A DNA stretch of 64,000 nucleotides from Apostichopus japonicus (Eukaryota; Echinodermata; Holothuroidea; Aspidochirotida; Stichopodidae): the NCBI RefSeq assembly GCF_037975245.1, contig NC_092571.1, positions 22,573,564 through 22,637,563 on the forward strand, read 5' to 3'. Positions 47,901-59,397 of the stretch are shown in pieces (position 1 is the first letter of the stretch; every line of letters begins with the position of its first letter). Under the pieces are notes generated by a model. That model was not told the DNA's origin and did not search any database. It worked only from the letters and a program-made list of their open reading frames with translations. The position numbers were made by a program, and so were the translations under genes.

Positions 47901-50900
47901 TGTTGATTCACAACTTGGGTAACTTTGGTAAAAAAAAAAAAAGCCACAGCCAAACACCAAACAAGCTCTGTAAGGTTGGAATTTGATTCAATTTTGCCAG
48001 TGAAGCATAACCTATACCCTTCAGTGTGTACATAGAGAACTGGTGTTTAGTAACCATGCCAACATACCATAATCTGCCTGACCTTTGGCTTTGCCCTACA
48101 TCATAATAAACCAAGAACAAGGAGGTGGATAGGTCTTTTTTGAAAAGTAGTGTGAACTTTTCCAGACGGAAAGGCTGTTTGCAAGGGTATGGATGTGTAC
48201 ATTACTCTATGTGGAGAGAAAACAGAACATAGTAATAGCCTAGATGGTACAGTATTAAAGGAACCAGTATCTTTATCCATGGGAGTTGTGGTCTTTTTTC
48301 TTATCTAAACAAGTTACAGTCAAGCAAATCATACCCAATGGAATTAATTCCCCTTGGTGTAACAGCGTCGGAAATACAAGGGGGCAGAGGGGGATTCCGC
48401 CCCCGTAATGTAAATAAGAGCCTCCGTAATATCCATTACGGGAGCGATTTTTTTTCAAGAAGTGTAAGAAATCGCCCTCGTAAAAATCTTGCCGTTTGCA
48501 AAATTGAAGGTCTTATTACCAGCTTGTAGATAAGATCAACTTTGAGCTTTGACTCGATCCTTTTTTCATTTCTAAAATCGCGGCGTGACTTACGTATTTT
48601 AGGCCTAAGCCTACCCAATGAATGAACTGTGTACAGAAATCTACAAAACATCGAGAGCTTTCCTATGTTGTAGCAATGGAGAATTTATTGAGAATGGTGA
48701 AGGCATCCCCTCCCCCCATCCATCATCAGTGCAACTACGATCTAATTGCCCTTTGAACAAAGTTTATCATGAAAACTGCAAAAACACCTACAGTACATGT
48801 AAATGTTTCACTGTTATGTTTGACTGTTGACAATATTATGGACAGACAGAAATGTACTACATTAGTTAGTAGAACTGTTATTGACTGTGCTTGGTATGGA
48901 TTTGACCACAAGTCACTGTTTCAAGATCTTACAAATATTATTAGTATATAATATATTTTTCGGGTCTTTTGTTTGGCAGGGAACATAACAGGAAATGTTG
49001 TGCCACTTGCCAAAGTGCCTGCTAGGCTGTTAAGTTACTGTTACATTAATAAAAATGTGCCTCCATACTCAACCCACTCTCCCACTCCTTCCCACACCCG
49101 CTCATTCCTCTCCTGTCCCAATACGAAATAACTGTCGACAAACATATATTTCATTGCACCAGTGGCGAGATATTTCTTGCCCAGCAAAAAGTCTATTGGC
49201 TTGCATCACCATGAAAGTAAATTCCGTGTGCCCTGGTCAGGCATATTCCTTACAGTTCAGTGGTAACCTTTTATATACTGTATATTTCATTCAGTAACAT
49301 GATGATATGTACAGTACTGTTTACAATAGAACTAGAACAGCTGGGTACACAGTGTAATGTATCTAGGGATACAGTACAAGGATTCTAAGGAAAACAACTC
49401 TAGCCTTAGCTTGGGGCTGAGATTTGAGAATGTTGAATGACATACTGTAAAGCAGTAACAGTAAGTTCAGTGTTCCTTTACTGCAAGTATATATAGTAAT
49501 ACTCAATAGAATGCTAATATATACAGGAATTTGATTCTAAACCTGAAAGAGAAAAAAAATCGGCCAGTCTGCATTGCAGTGCCGTTTTGTACACAAAGTG
49601 AAAAAGCACAGGTTGTTGACAGTACAAGTATAAACTGTACAATAAGAGTGTAGAGTAGAGTGTTTGAAATGATGAAGGTTAAATCAAATGGATGGTGTAA
49701 ATTGGTGTACAGTTATAATAATATAGGATTGTTGTTTGAATGTATCATCCTACATTAATTTTGAACATTTGAGATGGCGAGTGGATCGTATGTTGAGTCA
49801 CATGTACAGTACAGTACAATAATATAGGACATGCTGTTAGAATGTATCATGCTACATTAATATTACATTAATTGAGTCACATGTACTATACAGTAATAAT
49901 ATAGAATTACTATTAGAATGTATCATCCTACATTAATGTTGTGCTTTGGAGATGGCAAGTGGACTGTATGTTGAGTCACATGTACAGTACAGTAATTATA
50001 TAGGATTGCTGTTAGAATGTATCATCCTACATTAATGTTGAACACTTGAGATGGCCAGTGGACTGTATGTTGAGTCACATCTACAGTACTGTACAGTCAC
50101 ATTAACATTACTGTTTTAATGTATCATCGTACATTAATGTTGAGCATTGGAGTATACTGTACTGTACAGTTTACAGTGTACTGTACAGTTTGCTCTGTAA
50201 AACTCATACGGTATGTTCAGTAGGTTTACATGTTGTGTAAAGTTAAGAGTTGATTTTCCTGATCAACAAGAGTAAATTTGAAGGGTTATCTCATCTAAAT
50301 ACAGTATAATAACATACTGTGGTATTGATGTAAGGTCTCCTGATGTTGAGCATAGTAAAGTACTGTAAGTAATGTTCAGTGAAGACACATTCTGGCCTAT
50401 ACATGGGTATTTACTTCGTTCCCCACTTACCTAGGTTGTGGGGAGACAGGTAAGTGGGTCATATAAACCAGTATATAAGTTTTATAATATACATGTACAT
50501 AACATTCATGTATAGCACAGTATGTATCAAAAGTTCATTACACTGGTCAACAACCCATTGACACAAAGTACAATACACCCACCCCATCTTAAGATGTGTA
50601 TATGTATGTACTCGTTAAGCATCGACTACCATTCTGTTAATCATTCATGCATATATCATGTTCATGAATTAGAAATTAACATGGATTATTTGAAGTACTG
50701 CACAAGTACTTTAAATTGACACTGTATACATACATAATGAGTTGAGTTTAAAATGAATACCTGCACCACACATTTCAGTGTACAGTTATTGTATATAGCT
50801 CAATGACTGCGAGTTTACAAGGCATGTTATGTAGCCGCATACTTTTCCCAATGTCAGTGCTCCACAGTCCACACGAACTGGCAGACTTTGTACTACTATT

Positions 50901-53900
50901 CAACATTCCTTTAGTTGTACTTTTCAAATTCTGATATCATTTCATTGGCTGCTTTAGCACTCCACATGTATACATGCTTCTAGCCAAGGAGAAGCTTTTC
51001 CTACACATGTATGTGTGTGTCTGTACAGATCCACTGTGTGGTACTGTACTTACTGTAAAGTACCCCCTCTGTTACCTGTCTCTTGCACATGCTGTACTGT
51101 ATGCACACCTTTCTTCCCAGCTTACAACAGTTGGTAACATGCTCCCCTTTGACCTCTTCAGGTCGTTGCACTCTTCCCTTCCAAATTGCCTTTACCATTT
51201 AGGTTACAATGCGATCCTTGTGAGACTTTCCGTCAACTCCAATCTTCCATAAGTTACAGTAATGCATTCACTGTAGGGTCTCGTGCACCTGTCTTATCAT
51301 AGCTATGACACTATCATCGGCTCACTATAAAGCCTAAATGATTAAAGTAAAAATATCCATCCACATTATTTAACTACAGTCTGGACTTTTAAAGTCAGTA
51401 CATGAGCTTCATTACAGTAAGACTGTATATATATCCCAATTTATGAATTGTCAGTTATATACTTACAGTACAACTTGTTGATATTTTGAGATTTGAAATT
51501 TATATTTTTTCCCCCTCTTTCTCTTTCTTATCTTTCGCTACAGAAATTGAAACCGCATGCATTCGTCGGTGAGCTCCTGTTTTGCGGTGGGACAAACTGG
51601 GACATGACTGGCAGATGGAGGCTACCAAAGTCTGCCACAAGGGAAGGCAGTAAGTAAACTGCACCAAGTATAAGACATACTGAATCAATTCATTTACCTA
51701 TCTCATCATATTTTTTTTTCTGTTTCAAACTAATTTTAATATTATTATTATTATTATTATGATGATTATTATTATTAATATTATTAATTTTATTATGATT
51801 AATATTTTTATATATATATATATATACATACACACACTCATATGTGAGAAGGACTTTGAAGTGAAGTCTCTATATTTCAGTTGCACAGGGACTCTTTTGT
51901 GGGTTTTATCGTTTATAGTTCCAAACAACAAAAGTGCAGTTACAGTAGTAGCAGTTTTGAGTTGACATGTTAGTTCATCGAGGGAATAATTAATCGTTAT
52001 CGCATTTCAAAATACAAAATGGTCACATTGCTACCATGTTAGATGGCATTCAGATCTTTATTTCTTGCTCCTTTGGAATTTTTTTTGCTAAAGGTAAACC
52101 ACCAGCTGGAGGTAGAAATCTCTTGGGACCTCACAGACTCTCGGCTTTGAGTGGTATCAGAGTTCGCAACGTCATATCAGGACCCCACGCTAACCACAGT
52201 ATCATCATAACAGAGGAAGGAAAAGCCATGAGCTGGGGTGAGTTTTGGAATTTATAGAATATTAGGGTAAGCAAACAGGTCATTATTTGAAACCCTATGC
52301 AGGGATGATAAATCTTGAATGAGCAAAAGTTTTGGATATTGAGCGGTAAAGTTTCCTTGTGTCCTGAGTGCTGAGAGAACGGCAAGGCTCACCTATGTGC
52401 AATTTTGCAGGAAATGTTCCTGGCACTGCCAGTTGATGTTTTTATAAGACAGGCAAAGAATGTACTAGCAGCCCCTCACTACGTTTTCAAATGGTCAAGT
52501 GAAGCTGTGGGTGGTGGAATGAGAGGGGGTTGTCCTTGACCGGAAGTGACCTGTCGCTGAGGGTGCACAGTGCTAAGAATGGCTATAGTTCACTCTAAAA
52601 GGCAATATAGAAGAAGAGTGTTGAGGTTGTGAGTAGACAGGTTTTGCAAGAAAGTGAAGAAAATTCTTTGATTTCAGTTTCATCTGGATGAAATCTGTCG
52701 ACTCTGTTGACAGGAACAAAAGTCAGACTCGGAGCATATCGTTACAGACTTTGATTTCAGAATGCTTACTGGGAAATGGCCGCACCTCGGACTGCATAAT
52801 CGAACTACTCCTTATTACAGAGAGAAGACTTGCCATCTTTTTAATTTGGTTAAATTGCTATTTCATTGTTCCACAAAGTTTTATAAACACAGTGGAGTCT
52901 CATTCATCCAACTCATTGTTTCATTATTATCATCAATCTCTTGTTTTTTTTTTCACCCCCTCAGGGAGGAATGAGCAGGAGCAGCTGGGGCTCGGTCACG
53001 CAGAGAGGACGGATTCACCCACTCTGATTGAGACCCTTAAGAACAAACACATCATCAATGCTGCATGTGGTAGAACTCACTCGTTGTGTCTTACAGGTAC
53101 ACATTTAATATACTTGATACCATGCTTACTGACAGGGCAGATTTAAGCTTGAAAGGACATTTATAAAAAGTTCTTAATTTTTCAGAAGCTGGATATTGAT
53201 ATGCTATGTACCTCATGTTATTTTAATGGTCAAGTTATATCGAGGCTTATTCAGCTATGTGAAACAGAATTACACTGAAGCATGAGGTTGTGAGTAATGT
53301 CAGCGTCCTCATCATGAGGCTTGTCCTATATTCTGAAATACTGCCCTCGCATGAACATTTTGCAGCCATTCTTTCAAAGATAAATTACATGTTGAGGAAA
53401 ACATTCTATGCAAGAAATTTCTCGGTTCCATTTTATTGGTGATTCTACAAATTTGTCAAGAACCAGTGAGAAACAGTTCAGAATTCCTTCAAAATTTTCA
53501 GCTGTTGATAGTAGACCCAAAAATGTAAATAACCATTATAACAAAACAAAAACAAAGACCCATAAACAAATAAAATACATTTGGTAAATATTTTACTGCT
53601 ATGTAGCAGTATCTTGCAGAGGATTGTTTTTATCTTCACTGTTGTATCTTCAGTAACAGCAGTGTCTGATTGAAGCATCTATGGTAACATCGCTAAAATA
53701 TCCCACTGCTGCCACCACATGCACTCTTTACATCCAACTGCTCTGCCCACATTCAAGAAGTGAAAATTCTTCAGCTAAATGTATTAAAGGAAGGGAGTAG
53801 GTGTAAATAGCAAGGAGATAATATATCAGATATTTCTGATGACAAATTAGAGACTGCATAGCAATTTTCTTTCAGTCATCTTTTTTGGGGACAAAGAGCA

Positions 53901-56900
53901 ATAATATGTCATGGTCTTAAATGATGCTCTAATGTTGATGGAAAAGTGTAATAGGGGATCATTTGTTGTACAGAATATATATGGCAAATGGTTGATTTAA
54001 TGGATACTCAGAAACCTGTTTGGATGAAATTTGATTGAACTATGATGAATATACCAAAGTAACACCACACTACCAACTAAGTAAATGGTGACAAATAACT
54101 GGACACAACCAAGCCAGATTAAATTAGGACCACCAGGTTTTTGCAGTTTTGCGAGATATGCCAGGAGTAGTGATGGTAACAGCCTAAAGGTTTCAACATT
54201 GTGACCAAAATTAATTTCAGTGAAAATCAGGTCTCAGTATAGATGAGGTACTCGGTTGAATGAATTCTGTTGCTAACGATTGTTCCAGGGATACAGTACA
54301 TAAATTCTCAGTATAGATGAGGTATGTTAAAATTAATTCTGCTGCTAATGATTGTTCCAGGGATACAGTACATTAGGTCTCAGTATAGATGAGGTATGTT
54401 AAAATGAATTCTGTTGCTAATGATTGTTCCAGGGATACAGTACATAAGGTCTCAGTAAAGATGAGGTATTTTGGTTAAAAAGAATTCCGTTGCTAAGGAT
54501 TGTTCCAGGGATATCCTACCCATCAATCAACCTCTTATCTCATCCACAGATGAAGGTACTGTTTACTCGTTTGGAGACAACAGACTCGGTCAGCTAGGCA
54601 TAGGTTGTCAGAGTGCCTCTGTGGGGACCCCTTGCAAGGTAAAATGAGCCTCCTGGTTACCTTCCTTTGTCTCAAATCTATATCTATGTTTGCACATGAG
54701 TTTCAGTAGACTTGTTTGCTGGTTATATCTCTGTTCACTGTGCAAGTTTAGCAGCATGCAAACACTTCTAAATAGGTTTATAGTTGCATTCCTGGATGTG
54801 CGGACCATCTAACCTACCACTGCAATGACATTACGGTCACAGTACCGGTCATAGTACCAGTGCTGTGGCCGTCTGGAGGAAGGCGGTGGTACTTGAAGCA
54901 ATGAGGCTTAGCAATCAAGAGGCTCTGGGTTTGATACCCGGCCGGGCAATAGTAAGGTGGGTTTTCATCAAGGGGCAATCTACAGTTTTCCCATCTGAAA
55001 TGACTTTCTAAATTAAAAAGATTCCAAATTTTAGAGTTAAAATGTTTAATTGGAAGCCACTGGACGTGTAAGTTGTAATCCATAAACCCTTGCGGGTTTC
55101 TCCCACATTTTTGGTCGCTCAATAGATGTAAAGATATTTACCGATTAATATTATGATATTATTATATATACATTCAGGAGTGTGTACTTCTCAGTAAGGG
55201 AAATTGTTTTTGAAAGTGAAAATGTTCATGTTTGTGGAAGATTTTCGTGAACAAGATATTGTTTATCTAGCATAAACTGAAGTCCATTCTGTTAACCTCT
55301 TAAGCAGGAGTTCTCACTAAAAATTTCAGCCAAAGAGAAACATTGGTTGGAAAAGGCGAAAGGACCACCAGAAACAAAAACCTTATTGTACCTAGTTTAG
55401 GCAATGTCCTGGGTAGGCCGGTTGGTTGGGTGCTCACAGGTTGGCCCTTATGCTCCTGTATACCTGATTACTGAAATAGTTTTTGGGCAATTTTATTCTC
55501 ACCGGGCGGGACTGAAATATTTCACAGATCAGATGTGGTTGGAGAGCTTGAAATAATCTACAACTGTACGCCTCAGTACATTTATCAGGCATGAGCTTTT
55601 TCCGCGAATTTCGGGCATATCCATGATTTCTTTTCTACCTCAGGACAAAAACTATTATCCTAACACACTGTAGCATATGCAAACTGGAGCCTATACCGGC
55701 AATGTTTGCAAAGTTCCGTGATATTTTTTTACCCCAGGCTCATCCCTGATTTGTATGGAAGGTGGTCGTTAAAGCTGGATTAAATTCGCTCCTCTCTTAC
55801 CTGTCTCCCCTTCGTAACATAATGCACTTCCCTATCTACCAAAGCTTACATGGGTGGAATGTTTTAGCACTGAACCCCCTCTTCTGGGGCACCGCCCACT
55901 TACTCCTTCCGTATCAACCATTCAGAAGACTAACTTCATGTTTTTCAATTCTTTCTTCAAAGTGTTTCACTCAGTTTGCACTTGATCCTTTTTTGGTGAT
56001 CCTTTTTTTCGACTGGCCTCTGTCATGATGAAGATTAATTTTCTTTGTTTTCAGATCGACTACCACAGCTTTCCAATCGTACAGGTGGCCTGCGGTGGTG
56101 AGTTCAGTATGATACTGGACTGTAAGGGCAACCTGCACTCATTCGGATGTCAAGAATACAGTCAGCTCGGTGAGGACCAAATTACTCTTTAAGATCTGAA
56201 AATCTGAAAGTATAAGTAGGTCATTTTAGCCAGACGAAAGTGTTTTTTTAACGTGTCCAACTTGAAACGATCGCAGTTTAGCATGAATGAGACAACCCCG
56301 GGTGTAAATGTTCGTCTAAGGCAGTGTAGTCGTGTCGTTGCAACCGGCATCAACAAATAGTTTGGAAGCAGATGTCGTCTGACGAATTATGGAAAAAGGA
56401 TACCGCAAAATCTGAATGGAAAAGATTGCAAACTTAATGCTAGAAATGTTTGCCATTAGTTAATTTGTTACAATTTTTTGTTTTCATACAGTGTAATATC
56501 ATATTATTCTTTCTTTGTTTGTTTTTTGTTTGTTCTTATATTCAAATCTTTTGAAGTTTTAAGCCGACGTTGATTGTTCACCTTCCTTTCTTTAAAGGTA
56601 GAGTATGACACCGTCGTCATACTATCAACAATCCGACCCTTACTGTAGCTTTTAACTAACTCTCCAAACAAAAAGTGGAACGTGTGTCAAAAGTCAGCAC
56701 ACTTCATTTTTTTCATCTCTCGAATTTCTTTTCCTCAGGCCACAATAGCAACGGCAAATTTGCAGTGAAGGGTACCAAGACATCCTCTCAAAACGTCACG
56801 TCTCCCCGAAAGCTGGTCCTGTACGTCGAGAAGCAGAGAGACGGCCAGGTGAAGACTCTGGACAACATCGTCATGAAGGATGTGTCCTGCGGAGGAAATC

Positions 56901-59397
56901 ACACAGTGCGTTCATCCTCTGTTTCTATTCCTTTCTGAGAGTCTCACGATAAGGGGGGGCGGCGAAATTCATTCACTGTATTGTCACATTGTCGACTGAA
57001 GTTGGTTATTTTGTTGTTACTTTGCTTACAATATTTTTCTCTCTCTCTTCTCTTACACCGTCTTAAGGTTGCAATGGACATGCAGGCACGGATCTTCACG
57101 TGGGGCTTTGGCGGTTACGGTCGACTCGGCCACGGGGATCCACGAGACGAACCAGTGCCCAGAGCTTTGAAATTTTTCGAACCTTCGTTCTCAGGACGTG
57201 TAGCCGGTAAGATCCGCACCGGATCGTCTTATTCAATGGTGGTTGCGACAAATGGTGAGTTGTCTTCAGTTTCTGAGGGACTTGAATGTTGAACATGTTT
57301 ATTTGATCGAGTTGGTATAAAGTCTTATTCAATGGTGGTTGCAAAATCAGTGAGTTGTCTTCAATTTCTGGGGGACTTTTAAGTTGAACTTGTTATTGGG
57401 ATCAACTCGTCAAATTAAAGCTAAGAGAATCAGAAAGTTTCTCAGTTTTGGACTTTTTCAGTACGATGTATTTCAAATTGATCCCAGTGTTCTAGTCAAA
57501 AAGTAATTTGTGATCGGTTGTCTTCTTCTTTATTTACAGGTCAGCTTTACTTCTGGGGTCAAACCAAGTCGACCGGCGAGGCGACTATGTACCCGAAACC
57601 AATTCACGATCTGTCTGGCTGGAACATCAGGAGCGTTGGATGCAGGTGAGTTAGGAGAAGTCTGGGGTGTTTCTGTTGTGGGTTTGCCTTGGTGTGGGTG
57701 GTTGCCACTGTGTGGTTGCCACTTGGCATGTGTGGTTGTGTGGTTGCCACTTGGCTGTGTGGTTGCCACTTGGCATGTGAACTTTTATGCAGTAAAAGCT
57801 GCATAACATCACTGTCACTTTAAAAGTTCTGTTTATGTATTAATATTGACCACTTTAGTTGCAGGAGGATTAAAGGGATTTTTTTTATTGGGGAAAGGGG
57901 GGAGGGGGGGGAGGAAGAGGGGAGCAGATACCTGATATCATATGAGTATCTGGGTGTGCTAATTTTTTGTCTGTATTTCAAAACCGAGAGGGTGGTGGCC
58001 AATTGGCTAAGGCGTCGGACTCGTGATCCAAGGATTGCTGGTTCAATTCATGCCTAGTTCATTACGTTGTGTCCTTGGGCAAGATGCTTTATCTCACTTG
58101 CCTCTCTCCACCCAGGGGTTAAATGGGTACCTGTGAGGTAACTTGTCATTGGGCGCAGTATATAACTGCTGCCGACTGGAGGGATTGTCTCTGAGACAGG
58201 TTATCATTGACCCGGGGTAATATAACGTCTGTAAAGCGCTTTGAGACCTATCGCTGGTGTAAAGCATCATATACAAATCAAATATTATTATGATTATGAT
58301 GATTATTATTGTTATGCAGGAACAATGTGACCTTCATTCATGGTGTCGGTCAAAGTATATTTAAGAAGATGCAGTTTTAATATTATTGTTTTTGTTTTTC
58401 TTTCTTTGTTTTGTCCTTTTTAATCTACAGTAATAGCTCTATCGTAATCGCAGCAGACGACAGCGTCATCAGTTGGGGGCCTTCTCCGACCTACGGGGAG
58501 CTTGGATACGGTGAAAATGCCAGCCGTTCTTCCACCCACGCCCAGAAGGCCAAACCGCTGGAAGGTTGCCACGTGTACAAGGTGGCCTGCGGGATGGGAC
58601 ACACCCTCATGATTGCCCGAGACGTCTCAGAGGAGGACAAGGTCAAGTTATCTCACATCCCCATCTTTGACCCTAGACAGCCTCAGAGTATCCCAGGGAC
58701 CCCTTATATACCAAAGCCACCTCCCGTGGAAGAAAAGGAGGAGGAGGAGGAGAAGAAGGAGGAGAAAGAGGAGATCAAAGATGAAGAAACAACCTCAGAT
58801 GCTAAAAGTGCAACCAGCAACGATATGGAATCGTCTCACGCTGGCTCTGCTAACAGTGAAAATGAAGGGAATGCCACCAAGCAGGTGACAGATGGGACCA
58901 CCAGTACCCCAGAGGCTAGCAACACACCCAAGGAGGAGAAAGAGGCAGTTCAGACTAATTCGGGTGAGGTGAAAACAGAAAGCAAGGATGAAACGACGAA
59001 GACATCTTCCGACGACTCACCAGTGCTACCTCCTGCGGAAGCAGCTAAAGTGGAAACGAGCAATCAAGAACCAGAGGCTATCCAAACGGCTGTGATCGTT
59101 CCCAACCCTGTAAAATCCACGGATGACTCATTGCCAGTCATTGGAAATGGGTCCATGGCCCAAGCAGAACTACCGCCTCCCGCCAGCGAACCCCTGAACC
59201 TCACCATGGGCCAGGCAGGAGCAGCAGCGACCGAAGATGCCACAAAAACTGCAAACAATCTGCCTCCTCCACCTCCAATCTCAAACGCCCATCAAAATTC
59301 TTTGCCACAGATCGGAGCCTCGGAGGACGCCACCGCTAAAACGAAAAAACAAGAACCGGATAGGCAGTCCAGTAATGGAACAGTCCCTGCCATGTAG
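41988..59397 (+). CDS. RCC2: RCC2 (TD-60), RCC1-repeat protein, 10 exons
   Basis: RCC2 is a seven-bladed RCC1-like propeller of the inner centromere and midzone that regulates small GTPases in mitosis and cell spreading. Exons: 41988-42095, 51544-51649, 52094-52237, 52965-53096, 54550-54638, 56055-56169, 56739-56905, 57068-57254, 57540-57645, 58431-59397. All junctions are GT/AG, phases agree, and the total is 706 aa. The start MPKGVKRGTG opens a short basic N-terminus (KEKKKSRKRSK), likely nuclear targeting. Blade motifs include NLLGPHRLSALSG, AACGRTHSLCLT, FGDNRLGQLGIG, VACGGEFSMILDCKGNL, CGGNHTVAMD, FTWGFGGYGRLGHG and ISWGPSPTYGELGYG. After residue about 468 comes an extension of about 238 aa: a Pro stretch, an E/K run, then Ser/Thr/Glu/Ala/Pro-rich sequence. 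This is absent from vertebrate RCC2 (about 520 aa). Intron 1 is 9.4 kb. Confidence 0.95.
46829..46920. repeat. C-rich minisatellite, about 28-30 bp unit
   Basis: About three to four copies of AGTAACCCCCCTCATGTTCACT-like units with variable C-run length. Confidence 0.75.
49718..50190. repeat. Minisatellite, about 100-bp unit, five copies
   Basis: Each copy has AATGTATCATCCTACATTAAT, a GAGATGG...GTGGACTGTATG segment and GAGTCACATGTACAGTACAG. Copies start near 49,720, 49,818, 49,895, 49,994 and 50,098; the second has an internal deletion and the fifth is degraded. Confidence 0.85.
51740..51830. repeat. (ATT)n and (TA)n microsatellites in RCC2 intron 2
   Basis: ATT trinucleotides with ATG interruptions are followed by a TA dinucleotide run, directly downstream of exon 2. 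Confidence 0.85.
54230..54516. repeat. Minisatellite, about 70-80 bp unit, four copies, before RCC2 exon 5
   Basis: Each unit has TCTCAGTATAGATGAGGTA, then GAATTCTGTTGCTAA and GATTGTTCCAGGGATA. It ends about 34 bp upstream of exon 5, so the last copy supplies part of its acceptor region. Confidence 0.85.
54857..55165 (+). mobile_element. tRNA-derived SINE in RCC2 intron 5
   Basis: A Pol III-type head has an A-box-like GTGGCCGTCTGGAGG and a B box GGTTTGATACC, followed by a non-tRNA body and an AT-rich ATTAT tail. The family is not identified and target duplications were not resolved. Confidence 0.65.
57705..57780. repeat. TGTGGTTGCCACTTGGC minisatellite in RCC2 intron 9
   Basis: About four copies of a 20-30 bp GTGTGGTTGCCACTTGGC unit lie 60 bp past the exon 9 donor. 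Incidental open frames on both strands are produced by the repeat. Confidence 0.8.
57986..58318 (+). mobile_element. tRNA-derived SINE with L2-like tail in RCC2 intron 9
   Basis: The tRNA-like head has A box TGGCCAATTGGCTAAGG and B box GGTTCAATTCATGCC. The body contains CACTTGCCTCTCTCCACCCA and GGTTAAATGGGTACCTG, seen in many deuterostome SINE2 families. The 3' end has AAGCGCTTTGAGACC and an (ATT)n-like tail, which looks like the recognition end of an L2/CR1 LINE partner. Confidence 0.85.

Larger units (their letters stand above)
42096..51543 (+). other. RCC2: RCC2 intron 1 (9.4 kb)
   Basis: No embedded gene is recognised. It is AT-rich and rich in TACAGTA/ACTGTACAG words between about 43.6 and 51.5 kb. 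It holds a 28-bp C-rich repeat (46,829-46,920), a 100-bp minisatellite (49,718-50,190) and a small 11-bp hairpin at 50,422-50,458. Confidence 0.7.

Noticed and set aside
50422-50458. 11-bp inverted repeat CCCACTTACCT/AGGTAAGTGGG resembling paired splice donors
   Set aside because: No adjacent coding sequence in either direction; a short hairpin in a large intron is expected by chance.
57530-57806. Frames rich in His-Thr-Gln or Cys-Gly-Trp around RCC2 exon 9
   Set aside because: Produced by the TGTGGTTGCCACTTGGC minisatellite and exon 9 read in the wrong frame.
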